A program made the translations under genes and the position numbers. Shown here piece after piece: positions 18,481 to 28,176 of a stretch of DNA of 51,376 nt. The stretch is from Clostridia bacterium. Lineage in GTDB: Bacteria; Bacillota_A; Clostridia; Oscillospirales; CAG-272. The notes beneath the pieces are model-generated. The model was not told the origin of the DNA and searched no databases. It saw only the letters and a list, made by a program, of their open reading frames with translations. Location: NCBI GenBank assembly GCA_017501175.1, contig JAFVXK010000013.1, positions 1 to 51,376 on the forward strand. Reading direction: 5' to 3'. The first letter of the stretch is position 1. Each line of letters begins with the position of its first letter.

Positions 18481-18519
18481 TAATATTACTAAAATAATTT
18501 TCGAAAGCGAGCAAAGAAA

Positions 18520-21500
18520 ATGAAAAATGGATTGAAGTTAATTCTGTTAGTTGTTTCTGTTGTTCTCTGCTTCTCACTGCTTACAGCGTGCGGCGGAAAC
18601 CAAGACAACTGGACTCCAACGGGTAAGGACGTTACTCTTATTGCTAAGGGTGACTCTGCAAAATACCTGTGCATTTATGAAGGACCCAATTTGGATGCAA
18701 AAAATGCCGCCCTTTCGTTCAAGTCTGAGCTTGGCAAAAACGGTCTGAAATGCGTTCAGACGATTTTCGGTCACACCTCTGAATCAGGAGATTACGAAAT
18801 TCTCTTTGGCGAAACCGACAGAGAGGCATCGAAGGTAGCCGTAGAGCTTCTCAAAAGCAAGGAAGCCGAGAACAAGGACGCTTATCACTGGGTATTTTAT
18901 TACAGAGACGGAAAGCTCGCAATAGCTGCAAACGGTGAGATTGCGTATAAGTTTGCAATCGAGGACTTCTTTGAAAAACATCTCACCGACGGCGGCATAG
19001 TTTTCAAGGATACTCTTAAAGAACACGTCCTTCTAACCTACGATGAATATGAAGAGTATCTCGTTGAGCAAGAAACAATTGCCGCCGAGGAAAAGAAAAA
19101 GGAGCACGAGCAATACATACCCGAGCTTTTAGCCTTACTCAACACTCAGCGCACCGAACTTAACGGTATTCAGAGAGCATGGGACAGAAACGCCGCCATC
19201 ACCTCACAAAACCCTCAAATTTACATCTTCCAAGAATATACCGAGGATATGGTTTACGAGGCGGCTAACGATTACATTGCAGACGTGTATGAGCACCAAT
19301 CGCCCGCAAAATATCCCACTAAGAAGCAGCACCCCCGCCTTCTTATCACGGAGGACAATCTTCCCTTAATAAAGAAGGTGCTAGTAGATGATAACCCAAC
19401 CAACGAAACCTTCAAGAGCTTAGTCGAAAACGTTCTTGCAAATAACGGTGTTCTTCCCTCATCCTCCAATCAGGGTACAAACGCTACGTTGCAAACATCC
19501 CAGGTTCATAACTACAGCTCCAGTTACCTTTACACTATTCAAGCAAAGGCTCTCGCATACCAGCTGTACGGCGATGCATACTACGGTTATCAAGCTATAC
19601 TTTACCTCAAGAATTACATAGAATCTCTTGATATCATAACACTCGGTGACCAGTGCCGTTACTACGGATACGTTATGTTCACCGCAGCTATCGTTTACGA
19701 CTGGTGCTACGACCTTCTTACAGAAACCGATAAGACTCAGATTATCGCGGGCGTTGAAAACTGTCTTTGCCGAGATGACAAAAGCCTTAAATCCTCCGAA
19801 TCAAAGATGGAGGTACTCTTCCCTCCTCAAGACCAGGTAGCAATAGCAGGTCACGGTAACGAGTATCAGATTCTCCGTGACTTCCTCGCATTCTCCGTTG
19901 CTATTTACGATGAAGTGCCCTCTTGGTATGAGTACGTCGGAGGAAGAGTTTATAACGACTTCCTTCCCGCAAGAGAATATCTCTACCAAGCAGGCGTAAC
20001 TTGGCAGGGAACAGGCTACGCATTTACAAGACACGCACCGACACTGTTCTCCGCTTGGATTCTTCAGGTTGCTACCGGTGAGAATCCTTACAGCGATGTT
20101 TTACACGACGCAATTGAAGGCTTATTCAACTACGAGGTTGCACCCGGCTATACCTTCTCCGACGGTGACAAGACGGGAGACCTTTGGCCTATATATGACC
20201 ATTCGCACCACGCGTATCTCGCAGCATATCTTTATAAGGATTCCGCTATGCTGAACCTGGCTGATTTCCTGTACAACACAGAGTACCAGAAAAATGCCGG
20301 CAAGGACCCCTACTCCAACTCCGGATACGGTGGCTTGCAATCTGTTTCCTTCATAGTGCTTCGCAGCCTTTGTGATCTCGAACCGAACGACAACAGATAC
20401 GAGAATATGGAGCTCATTAAATATTACGGCTCTTTCCTTGGTCAGTACGTTGTCCGTGAGGCTTGGGACGACGACTCCTCGGCAGCGGTATTTATGAAAA
20501 TCAAGGAGCGCTCTACCTCAGGTCACGAGCATCTTGACGCAGGTACCTTTGAAATTTATTACAAGGGCATGCTCACCACGGACGGCGGCTGTTACAACAA
20601 CGACGGTCACGAGCACTCAATGTACTTCCACGACGCCACTATATCCCATAACGGTCTGATAATTTACAACTCTGCACTTTCTAAGACCGAAAAGGGATGG
20701 TATTCCGGCGGCCAAAGAAGAGTTCCGGATACCAACTCCATGACCCTCGAGGCGTGGAACAAAAACTCCCAGATAGATACCGGTAAGGTTATCGGCAAAC
20801 AGCATGCATACGCCGACGAGGAAGAAACTCAGCCTCTTTACGCTTACATAGCAGGTGACATCACCAAGGCGTATGACGCTTCAACCGTATCCTACGTCGG
20901 AAGAAGAATGCTCACCGTCTATACCGGTGATGAGGAATTCCCGATGGTATTCTTCGTGTTCGACGACATATTTGCAAACAGCAAGAGCTTTGAAAAGAGA
21001 TTCCTTCTCCAGATAACCTCGGAGAACGCGCCTACCATCAGCGGCAACACGGTTATCACCGAAAATGGCGACGGACGCCTTGTTCTTACCTGCCTTTCCA
21101 GCGGCATTGAAATCAACCCCGTCGGCGGCAGAGCTTATAAGAGCAATGGAGATTACGACTCGGCTAAATCCAGCAACTATATCATAAACGGACAGCAATT
21201 GCGTCCTCTCGACAACGGCAAGGATGATGACGGACATTGGGGCAGAGTTGAGATAGTTTCAACCCGTTCTACCAAGGAAACGACCTTTATGAACGTGCTC
21301 TACGTTACCGATAAAGGAAACGACGAATCCGTTGAGATCAAAAAAATCGGTAATGCAAGCGGCGTTGAGGGCGGCGTATTCAACGGTAAGATAGCCGCCG
21401 TATTCGCAATCGACAGAAACGGCGCAAAGGATAAGCTTTCCTTCACCGTATCGGGTAACGGCAATATTGACTACTACGTATCCGGCGTTACGGCGGGCGA

Positions 21501-21615
21501 GTGGAAGGTTGCCGTCGACGGTAAGGACTGCGGTACTTATACTGCAACCGAGGAGGGTGGACTACTCACCTTCACCGCTCCCGCTGGAAGCGTTTCAATA
21601 TCTCCTGTAAAGTAG
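18520..21615 (+). CDS. P1: heparinase II/III-like lyase lipoprotein
   Basis: 1031 residues. Class II signal peptide with Cys24 in LLTAC. Residues about 30-172 form an N-terminal module without obvious catalytic motif (EILFGETDREASK, YHWVFYYRDGKLAI, GIVFKDTLKE). About 173-225 is a charged coiled coil (AAEEKKKEHEQ). The helical lyase domain starts at HPRLL (His271) and includes VYDWCYDLL (392-400), GHGNEYQ (His445) and WYEYVGGRVY (Tyr472). The beta-sandwich heparinase domain carries GHEHLDAGTFEIYYKG (His669, His671), Asp688 and SHNG (His710). His669/His671/Asp688 have the spacing of His406/His408/Asp425 of heparinase II as I recall it. A C-terminal beta domain starts near 970. It is expected to cleave an acidic polysaccharide at the cell surface; substrate unknown. 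First gene of the array, with its own promoter; start preceded by GAAAGCGAG. Confidence 0.88.
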   Translation: MKNGLKLILLVVSVVLCFSLLTACGGNQDNWTPTGKDVTLIAKGDSAKYLCIYEGPNLDAKNAALSFKSELGKNGLKCVQTIFGHTSESGDYEILFGETDREASKVAVELLKSKEAENKDAYHWVFYYRDGKLAIAANGEIAYKFAIEDFFEKHLTDGGIVFKDTLKEHVLLTYDEYEEYLVEQETIAAEEKKKEHEQYIPELLALLNTQRTELNGIQRAWDRNAAITSQNPQIYIFQEYTEDMVYEAANDYIADVYEHQSPAKYPTKKQHPRLLITEDNLPLIKKVLVDDNPTNETFKSLVENVLANNGVLPSSSNQGTNATLQTSQVHNYSSSYLYTIQAKALAYQLYGDAYYGYQAILYLKNYIESLDIITLGDQCRYYGYVMFTAAIVYDWCYDLLTETDKTQIIAGVENCLCRDDKSLKSSESKMEVLFPPQDQVAIAGHGNEYQILRDFLAFSVAIYDEVPSWYEYVGGRVYNDFLPAREYLYQAGVTWQGTGYAFTRHAPTLFSAWILQVATGENPYSDVLHDAIEGLFNYEVAPGYTFSDGDKTGDLWPIYDHSHHAYLAAYLYKDSAMLNLADFLYNTEYQKNAGKDPYSNSGYGGLQSVSFIVLRSLCDLEPNDNRYENMELIKYYGSFLGQYVVREAWDDDSSAAVFMKIKERSTSGHEHLDAGTFEIYYKGMLTTDGGCYNNDGHEHSMYFHDATISHNGLIIYNSALSKTEKGWYSGGQRRVPDTNSMTLEAWNKNSQIDTGKVIGKQHAYADEEETQPLYAYIAGDITKAYDASTVSYVGRRMLTVYTGDEEFPMVFFVFDDIFANSKSFEKRFLLQITSENAPTISGNTVITENGDGRLVLTCLSSGIEINPVGGRAYKSNGDYDSAKSSNYIINGQQLRPLDNGKDDDGHWGRVEIVSTRSTKETTFMNVLYVTDKGNDESVEIKKIGNASGVEGGVFNGKIAAVFAIDRNGAKDKLSFTVSGNGNIDYYVSGVTAGEWKVAVDGKDCGTYTATEEGGLLTFTAPAGSVSISPVK

Positions 21616-21666
21616 AGCATTAAATTATTTTTACTAAAAATATATTTTGAAAGTGAGACGATTTAG

Positions 21667-24600
21667 ATGAAAACGAAATTAAAAATTTTTGTTTTGGCCG
21701 TTTGCGCTGTTCTCTGCCTATCGCTTCTTACAGCGTGCGGCGGAGGCGGTGACGATTGGAATCCCACCGGTAAAGACGTCACCCTTATTGCAAAGGGCGA
21801 AGCCGCAAAATACCTCTGCATCTACGACAGCAATGACGAGGTTGCCAAGGACAGCGCGATGCTCTTTAAAAACGAGATAATCTCCAAAGGGCTTAAATGC
21901 GTATCCACGGTCTTCAACCACACCTCCGAGAAAAGCGATTTTGAAATTCTTTTCGGTGAAACCGACAGAGAGGCCTCCAAGGTAGCCGCAGAGCTTCTTA
22001 AGAATAAGATTGCTGAGGACAAGGAGGATGGGCTTCATTGGGTATTCTATTACAGGGACGGAAAGCTTGCTGTAATCGCAAGCGATTCGTTTGCCTACGA
22101 GCTTGCAATCGAGGATTTCTTCGATAAATATCTGACCGACAAGGGCATCGTCTTCAAGGATACCCTCAAGGAGCACTGCTCTGTATCTGCCGAGGAATAC
22201 TTCAGACGCGTAGCCGAGGAAAAGAAGAAGGAGCACGAGGAGGAGATTGGCAACCTTACCGCTCTTCTTGAGGCACAGCGCACCGAGCTTTCCACCGTCA
22301 GGGGCAAGTGGGACAGATACGCCGACGCAAGTGCAACCAACAAAGAGGTTTACCTCTTTGCAGATTACACCGAGAACCTCTTCACTGAAACGACTACAAA
22401 GTGGGATTCTCCGAGCGCGTATCCCACAAACGAGCACCCCCGTCTGCTTCTCACTAAGGATAATCTTCCTCTTCTGAAGAAGACGCTTCTCGAGGACAGC
22501 GCGTACTCGCTGATTATGTCCTATGTCGACGCTACGCTTGACAACAACTGTATTCTTCCCGAGGCGACCTATCAGGGCGAAAACCCCACTGTACAGTCGA
22601 GCGAAATTCATAACTTCAGCACTCGCTCCCTCTACATCATTCAAGCGAAGGCACTCGCATATCTTCTCTTCGGCGACGAGTACTACGGATATCAGGCGAT
22701 ACTGTATATGAAAAACTACATCAAATCGCTTGACATCAAGTCCATCCCCTCAGACCAGTGCCGTTACTACGGCTACGTTATGTACACCGCAGCAATAGTT
22801 TACGACTGGTGCTACGACCTTCTTACAGAAACCGATAAAACCCAGATTATTGCAGGCGTTGAGAACTGCCTCTGCCGTGACGATAAAACAAAGAAAATAG
22901 TCAAGCAGAAGATGGAGGTTCGCTTCCCGCCCGACGCAGAGGCGGCAATAGCAGGACACGGCAACGAGTATCAGGTGCTCCGCGACTATCTCTCCTTTGC
23001 AATTGCCGTATACGGCGACAATAACTCCTGGTACGAGTACGTCGGCGGACGTGTATATCACGACGCTATCCCCGCAAGAAACTACCTCTACCAGACGGGA
23101 GTCGTATGGCAGGGCACGGGCTACTCCAACACAAGACACGCCTCGGCATACATATCAGCGTGGATGCTTCAGGTTGCAACCGGCGACAATCCCTACGATG
23201 ACGTTCTTCACGACGCCGTCTGGGGTCTTCTCAATTACGAGGTCGCTCCCGGCTACACCTTCACCGACGGCGATAAGACGGGCGACGTCTTTGAGGAGGA
23301 CTCCTACATCTTCCTCGCTTATATGGCGGCATATCTCTACGGAGATTCCGATCTTCTCGCTAAGGTAAACCGTATAATGTACGAATACTTCCCCGACTCC
23401 TCCCCCTTCAGCAGTCCGGGATACGGCGGAATAAACCATATTGCTCGCGTGGTGCTTCGAAGCCTTTGCAAGCTTGAGGCAAGCGAGGGTGACGGATACG
23501 ACAATATGGAGCTCATCAAGTACTACGGTTCCTTCCTCGGTCAGTACGTTGTCCGTGAGGCGTGGGGAGACGAGTCCTCTGCGGCGGTCTTTATGAAGAT
23601 TAAGGAGCGCACAACCGGCGGTCACGAGCACATGGACGCAGGTACGTTTGAGATATACTACAAGGGAATGCTCACGAGCGACGGCGGCTGCTACAACAAC
23701 GACGGTCACACCCAGTCAAAATACTATCACGACGCTACGATAGCGCATAACGGTCTTATAATCTATAACTCGGCACTCTCGAAAACCGAGGGCGGATATT
23801 ACTCCGGCGGTCAGTTAAGGCCCGACGATACCAACGGTCTTCCTCTTGACAAGTGGCTCGAGAACAGCACGATGGATACTGGTAAGGTTGTCGGCAGACA
23901 GCACGGCTACGCCGACGATGCGAAAACCCAGCCTCTTTACGCTTACATCGCAGGCGACATTACAAAGGCGTACGACGCCACTACCGTATCCTACGTCGGC
24001 AGAAGAATGCTCACCGTCTATACCGGCGATGAGGATTATCCGATGGTGTTCTTTGTGTTCGACGACATCTTTGCAAACAGCAAGAGCTTCGAAAAGCGTT
24101 TCCTTCTCCAGATATCCTCTGACAAAGAGCCGACTATAAGCGGCAGCAGAGTAATTACCGAAAACGGCGACGGACGCCTCGTTCTCGCATGCCTATCGAG
24201 CAACGTCAGCATCAATCCCGTCGGTGGCAGAAGCTACGATGCGAAAGGAAACTACGACGGCAAAAATTCAAACAACTACTGCGTCAACGGAGTACAGCTG
24301 GTTCCCCAGAACCCTAATGCCGACGACGGACATTGGGGCAGAGTTGAGATAGTTTCCACCGCAAGCACGGCGCAGACCACCTTTATGAACGCAATCTACG
24401 TTACCGACAAAGGTAACGACGACTTCGTTGATATAAAGAAACTCTCTAACCCCAAGGGCGTTGAGGGCGGAATCTTCAACAAGCAAATCGCCGCGGTATT
24501 CGCAACCGACAGAAACGGCGCAAAGGATACGCTTTCCTTCTCGGTATCGGCAAACGGCAGCGTTGACTACTATGTTTCGGGCGTTGCGGCAGGCGAGTGG

Positions 24601-24720
24601 AAGGTTTCGGTTGACGGCAAGGACTGCGGTACTTACACTGCAACAGCCGAAGGCGGACTTCTCACCTTCACAGCACCCGCAGGAAGCGTTTCGGTAACTC
24701 CTGTAAATCTCAGCAAATAA
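21667..24720 (+). CDS. P2: heparinase II/III-like lyase lipoprotein
   Basis: 1017 residues; lipobox LLTAC with Cys24. Same order of parts as P1, with a shorter coiled coil (YFRRVAEEKKKEHEEE) lacking the second EEER segment. Active-site equivalents are His653 and His655 in GGHEHMDAGTFEIYYKG, the Asp 17 residues after His655, and His694 in IAHNG. It is closest to P5 and P7 in the middle region (AAIAGHGNEYQVLRDYLSF, YGDNNSWYEYVGG). Only 51 nt separate it from P1, and no full promoter is visible there, so it is probably read through from P1. The leader (TTACTAAAA ... GAAAGTGAG) resembles that of P1. Confidence 0.88.
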   Translation: MKTKLKIFVLAVCAVLCLSLLTACGGGGDDWNPTGKDVTLIAKGEAAKYLCIYDSNDEVAKDSAMLFKNEIISKGLKCVSTVFNHTSEKSDFEILFGETDREASKVAAELLKNKIAEDKEDGLHWVFYYRDGKLAVIASDSFAYELAIEDFFDKYLTDKGIVFKDTLKEHCSVSAEEYFRRVAEEKKKEHEEEIGNLTALLEAQRTELSTVRGKWDRYADASATNKEVYLFADYTENLFTETTTKWDSPSAYPTNEHPRLLLTKDNLPLLKKTLLEDSAYSLIMSYVDATLDNNCILPEATYQGENPTVQSSEIHNFSTRSLYIIQAKALAYLLFGDEYYGYQAILYMKNYIKSLDIKSIPSDQCRYYGYVMYTAAIVYDWCYDLLTETDKTQIIAGVENCLCRDDKTKKIVKQKMEVRFPPDAEAAIAGHGNEYQVLRDYLSFAIAVYGDNNSWYEYVGGRVYHDAIPARNYLYQTGVVWQGTGYSNTRHASAYISAWMLQVATGDNPYDDVLHDAVWGLLNYEVAPGYTFTDGDKTGDVFEEDSYIFLAYMAAYLYGDSDLLAKVNRIMYEYFPDSSPFSSPGYGGINHIARVVLRSLCKLEASEGDGYDNMELIKYYGSFLGQYVVREAWGDESSAAVFMKIKERTTGGHEHMDAGTFEIYYKGMLTSDGGCYNNDGHTQSKYYHDATIAHNGLIIYNSALSKTEGGYYSGGQLRPDDTNGLPLDKWLENSTMDTGKVVGRQHGYADDAKTQPLYAYIAGDITKAYDATTVSYVGRRMLTVYTGDEDYPMVFFVFDDIFANSKSFEKRFLLQISSDKEPTISGSRVITENGDGRLVLACLSSNVSINPVGGRSYDAKGNYDGKNSNNYCVNGVQLVPQNPNADDGHWGRVEIVSTASTAQTTFMNAIYVTDKGNDDFVDIKKLSNPKGVEGGIFNKQIAAVFATDRNGAKDTLSFSVSANGSVDYYVSGVAAGEWKVSVDGKDCGTYTATAEGGLLTFTAPAGSVSVTPVNLSK

Positions 24721-24731
24721 CATCAATCCTT

Positions 24732-24764
24732 AAAGGGCGACTCCTAAAAGCCGCCCTTCTTTTA
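24732..24764 (+). terminator. Terminator after P2
   Basis: AAGGGCG (24733-24739) pairs with CGCCCTT (24752-24758), followed by CTTTTATT, just after the P2 stop. Confidence 0.7.
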
Positions 24765-24860
24765 TTCATATTCAAAAGAAAGTGAAAAACGAATATGTTT
24801 TTCCAGTCAAAATCGACGCAAGTCTTGAAGAAAATTCACTCGCATTTGAATATATTTAAC

Positions 24861-24889
24861 TTGACAAATTTCTACCGCAAGGTTAGAAT
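24861..24889 (+). promoter_or_regulatory. Promoter of lyase gene P3
   Basis: Perfect -35 TTGACA (24861-24866), 17-nt spacer, -10 TAGAAT (24884-24889). Confidence 0.8.
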
Positions 24890-24922
24890 GTTATTAGGTA
24901 AAACAGAAAGTGAGAAAAACAA

Positions 24923-27900
24923 ATGAAATTTTATTTTAAATTAACACTTTTGCTTGTTCCTTTGGTGCTCTGCTTCTCGCTTCTTACAGCGTGTGGAGGA
25001 AACGGCGACGGTTGGAATCCAACCGGCAAGGACGTAACCCTTATTGCAAAGGGCGATGCCGCCGAATACCTATGCGTTTACGAGGCAGGTAGCGACGTTG
25101 CAAAAAACGGAGCGCTTGAATTCAAATCCGTATTGAATTCAAACGGTCTCAGATGCGTCCCCACAATTTTCGGTCACACCTCTGAATCGGGCGAGCACGA
25201 AATTCTCTTCGGTAAAACCGACAGAGAGGCATCGAAGATAGCCGCAGAGCTTCTCGAAAGTAAGATAGCCGAGAACAAGGACGCTTATCATTGGGTGTTC
25301 TATTACAGAGACGGCAAGCTTGCTATAATTGCAAGCGACGAGTTTGCTTATGAGCTTGCGATAGAAGACTTCTTTGGCAAATATCTCACAAAAAACGGCA
25401 TTGTCTTCAAAGACACCTTGAAGGAAAGCGGTATTTTGACATACGAGGAATACGAGGAAATCCTCGCTGAGGAAGAACGACTTGCCGCTGAGGAAAAGAA
25501 AAAGGAGCACGAGCAATATCTTGGTGAGCTCACCGCTCTCCTCGACGCACAGCGCACCGAGCTTTCGAGCATCAGGGGCACCTGGAATAAATACGCCCCG
25601 ATAAGCTCCAAAAACCCCGAGCTCTATCTTTTCAGCGACCACACCGCTGACCTGACGGCAGTCGGAGCAAAGTCTTGGGATTCCCCGAAGGTATATCCCA
25701 TAAGCGAGCACCCCCGTCTTATGCTTACCAAGGATAATCTTCCCCAAATAAGGAAGATGCTTCGAGAGGATACACTCACAAATGCAAAGTTCAAGGAGCT
25801 CGTTGATACCGAAATCCCGAACAACTGTATTCTTCCCGAGCCTACCTATCAGGGAGAAAACACCACCGTGCAGTCGAGCCAGTTTCATAACCACAGCGAT
25901 AATTACCTCACCATCATTCAGGCAAAGGCTCTCGCTTATCTCCTCTACGGTGACGAGTACTACGGCTATCAGGCAATTCTTTATATGAAGAACTACCTTA
26001 AGTCGCACGACATCAAGGTAATTCCCACCGACCAGTGCCGTTACTACGGTTACACCATGCGTACTGCCGCTATGGTTTACGACTGGTGCTACGACCTTCT
26101 CAACGAAACCGACAAAATTCAGTTCATCGCAGGCGTTGAAAACTGCATTTGTCAGGGCGAGAACGACTTCTCCGACAAAATGGAGGTTGGCTTCCCTCCC
26201 GAAAGACACGGTGCCGTTGAGGGACACTCCTGCGAGTATCAGATTCTCCGCGACTATCTCTCCTTTGCCGTTGCTGTTTACGATGAGAACAGCACCTGGT
26301 ACGAGTACACCGCCGGAAGAATATACGACCAGTTCATTCCCGTCCGTAATTATTACATCTCTCTTGCTGGCATTCCCCAGCAGGGCTCGGGATATTGCTT
26401 TGCAAGACACTCCAACGACCTCTACGCCGCGTGGATTTTCAAGGTTGCTACCGGTGAAATTCCCTTTGACGACTCTATGTCCCAGGCGGCTTGGGGACTT
26501 TACAACTACGAGATTTCTGCCGGAAAAATCTTCAACGACGGCGACAAGACGGGCGACTGGACCGATATGGACGACTACTACTACGTAGCATATCTCAACG
26601 CCTACGTCTATGAAGACCCCGATATGCTCGCTATGGGCGAATTCCTGTTAAATGAATACAACAGGCACTGCAGTATGGGACACGACGACATCAACGTTGT
26701 TGCTTACGTTGCTCTTCGCGGTCTTTGCAAGCTCGAGCCCTCCGAGAACAGATATAACGGAATGAACCTCATTCAGTATAACGGCACACCCCTCGGTCAG
26801 TATATCGTCCGCAACGTATGGGATGACGAGTCCTCGGCGGCGGTATTTATGAGAATCAAGGAGCTCTCCTCGGGTGACCACGAGCATATGGACAGCGGTA
26901 CCTTCGAGATATACTATAAGGGTATGCTCACAAGCGACGGCGGATGTTATAACAACAACGGCCACAAGCACACCAAGTACTTCCACGATGCAACAATATC
27001 GCATAACGGTCTTATAATCTACAACCATAATCTCTCTACAACCGACGAGGGCTGGTATTCGGGCGGACAGGCGCGTCTTCCCTCTCCCGGCTACGATATC
27101 AACACCTGGCTCGGAACCTCTCATATGTCTGTCGGTACAGTAACGGGCAGACAGCACGGCTATTCAGACGAAGCACAAACCAAGCCTCTTTATGCCTACA
27201 TTGCCGGTGAAATCACAAAGGCTTACGATTCCTCAACCGTAGGCTACGTCGGAAGAAGAATGCTCACCGTTTATACCGGTGACGAGGACGTACCCATGGC
27301 ATTCTTCGTCTATGACGATATTACCGCAAAGAATAAGAACTTTGAAAAGAGGTTCCTTCTTCAGATAAGCTCACCCGACGAGCCCACCATTAGTGGCAAA
27401 ACCGTAATCACAGAAAACGGCGGCGGACGTCTTGTGCTTACTTGTCTTTCCAAGAACGTCGAGATAAACGGCGTGGGTGGCAGAGCCTATAAGAGCAACG
27501 GAAGCTATGATGCTGCAAACTCGAAAAACTTCCTTGTCAACGGAATTCAGCTCCGCCCGCAGAATGAAGGCGTAGATGACGGACACTGGGGCAGAATCGA
27601 AATAGTTTCAACCCGTCAGAACAGAGATGCGACCTTTATGAACGTTATATACGTTACCGACAAGGGCAACGATGCCGACGTTGATGTCAGGAGCATCTCG
27701 GTTGCAAACGGCGTTGAGGGTGCGGTGTTCAACAAGAGGATTGCAGCCGTGTTTGCGTCTGCAAGAGATGGTGCAAGCGAGGCCGTTTCCTTTACCGCAT
27801 CTGGCGACAGCGAAATCGACTACTACGTTTCCGGTCTTGCGGCAGGCAAGTGGAAGGTTACGGTTGACGGTAAGGACTGCGGCACTTACGACGTTTCCGC

Positions 27901-28018
27901 ATTCACAAAGGCAACCTACGATAAGGACACCTACCTCGCAACCTCGAAGGACTCCCAGGGTGGACTTCTCACCTTCACAGCACCCGAAGGAAGCGTTGTA
28001 ATAACTCCTGTAAACTAA
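24923..28018 (+). CDS. P3: heparinase II/III-like lyase lipoprotein
   Basis: 1031 residues; lipobox LLTAC, Cys24. Parts as in P1. It forms a pair with P8: both have ENC(I/L)CQG with a shortened loop, KMEVGFPP, a (T/V)AGRIY segment, IVRN instead of VVRE, SSGDHEH(M/W)DSGTF, and an insertion in the C-terminal beta domain (KATYDKDTYLATSKDS). His653, His655 and the Asp at +17 are present, as is SHNG. The altered loops around the presumed cleft suggest a specificity different from P1, P2, P5 and P6. The start is preceded by GAAAGTGAG; its own promoter is strong. Confidence 0.88.
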   Translation: MKFYFKLTLLLVPLVLCFSLLTACGGNGDGWNPTGKDVTLIAKGDAAEYLCVYEAGSDVAKNGALEFKSVLNSNGLRCVPTIFGHTSESGEHEILFGKTDREASKIAAELLESKIAENKDAYHWVFYYRDGKLAIIASDEFAYELAIEDFFGKYLTKNGIVFKDTLKESGILTYEEYEEILAEEERLAAEEKKKEHEQYLGELTALLDAQRTELSSIRGTWNKYAPISSKNPELYLFSDHTADLTAVGAKSWDSPKVYPISEHPRLMLTKDNLPQIRKMLREDTLTNAKFKELVDTEIPNNCILPEPTYQGENTTVQSSQFHNHSDNYLTIIQAKALAYLLYGDEYYGYQAILYMKNYLKSHDIKVIPTDQCRYYGYTMRTAAMVYDWCYDLLNETDKIQFIAGVENCICQGENDFSDKMEVGFPPERHGAVEGHSCEYQILRDYLSFAVAVYDENSTWYEYTAGRIYDQFIPVRNYYISLAGIPQQGSGYCFARHSNDLYAAWIFKVATGEIPFDDSMSQAAWGLYNYEISAGKIFNDGDKTGDWTDMDDYYYVAYLNAYVYEDPDMLAMGEFLLNEYNRHCSMGHDDINVVAYVALRGLCKLEPSENRYNGMNLIQYNGTPLGQYIVRNVWDDESSAAVFMRIKELSSGDHEHMDSGTFEIYYKGMLTSDGGCYNNNGHKHTKYFHDATISHNGLIIYNHNLSTTDEGWYSGGQARLPSPGYDINTWLGTSHMSVGTVTGRQHGYSDEAQTKPLYAYIAGEITKAYDSSTVGYVGRRMLTVYTGDEDVPMAFFVYDDITAKNKNFEKRFLLQISSPDEPTISGKTVITENGGGRLVLTCLSKNVEINGVGGRAYKSNGSYDAANSKNFLVNGIQLRPQNEGVDDGHWGRIEIVSTRQNRDATFMNVIYVTDKGNDADVDVRSISVANGVEGAVFNKRIAAVFASARDGASEAVSFTASGDSEIDYYVSGLAAGKWKVTVDGKDCGTYDVSAFTKATYDKDTYLATSKDSQGGLLTFTAPEGSVVITPVN

Positions 28019-28040
28019 TCAAATAGCGCAAACAAACGAA

Positions 28041-28065
28041 AGGGCGGTCTCGTATGAGGCCGCCC
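28041..28065 (+). terminator. GC-rich hairpin after P3
   Basis: GGGCGGTCTC (28042-28051) pairs with GAGGCCGCCC (28056-28065), one G-T pair, but A-rich sequence follows instead of a T-run. The 46 nt before it, which include the end of P3, are repeated after P7. Confidence 0.5.
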
Positions 28066-28093
28066 AAAATAGAAAAAACGGGTCTGGTCTTGG

Positions 28094-28170
28094 CTTTTCG
28101 CTCTGTAAAGTTTTTTTACAGAAGTTTAAGAGCGAAAGCTTCTATTATCAGATTGGTATCAGATTGGAGG
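28094..28170 (+). promoter_or_regulatory. Structured leader of P4 with an 11-nt tandem repeat
   Basis: A nested hairpin, TTTCGCTCT (28096-28104) with AGAGCGAAA (28129-28137) and inside it CTGTAAA/TTTACAG, is followed by two adjacent copies of TATCAGATTGG (28146-28156 and 28157-28167), the second running into the GGAGG ribosome site (28166-28170). I see no clear promoter. Confidence 0.45.
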
Positions 28171-28176
28171 CAGAAA

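Noticed and set aside
21616..21666. A separate promoter for P2
   Set aside because: The 51-nt gap is AT-rich but shows no -35/-10 pair with acceptable spacing; read-through from P1 is simpler.
21718..22644. Long minus-strand open frames across the lyase array (also 25139-26410, 42137-42958, 43511-44344, 44900-46486)
   Set aside because: They lie antisense to strongly conserved lyase codons, recur at the same relative places because the genes are paralogous, and have no ribosome sites or recognisable domains.
28054..28176. Extension of P4 to an upstream start at 28054
   Set aside because: The extra 41 codons cover the hairpin after P3 and the nested leader hairpin, and would put a basic non-signal stretch before a good signal peptide; the ATG at 28177 has GGAGG.
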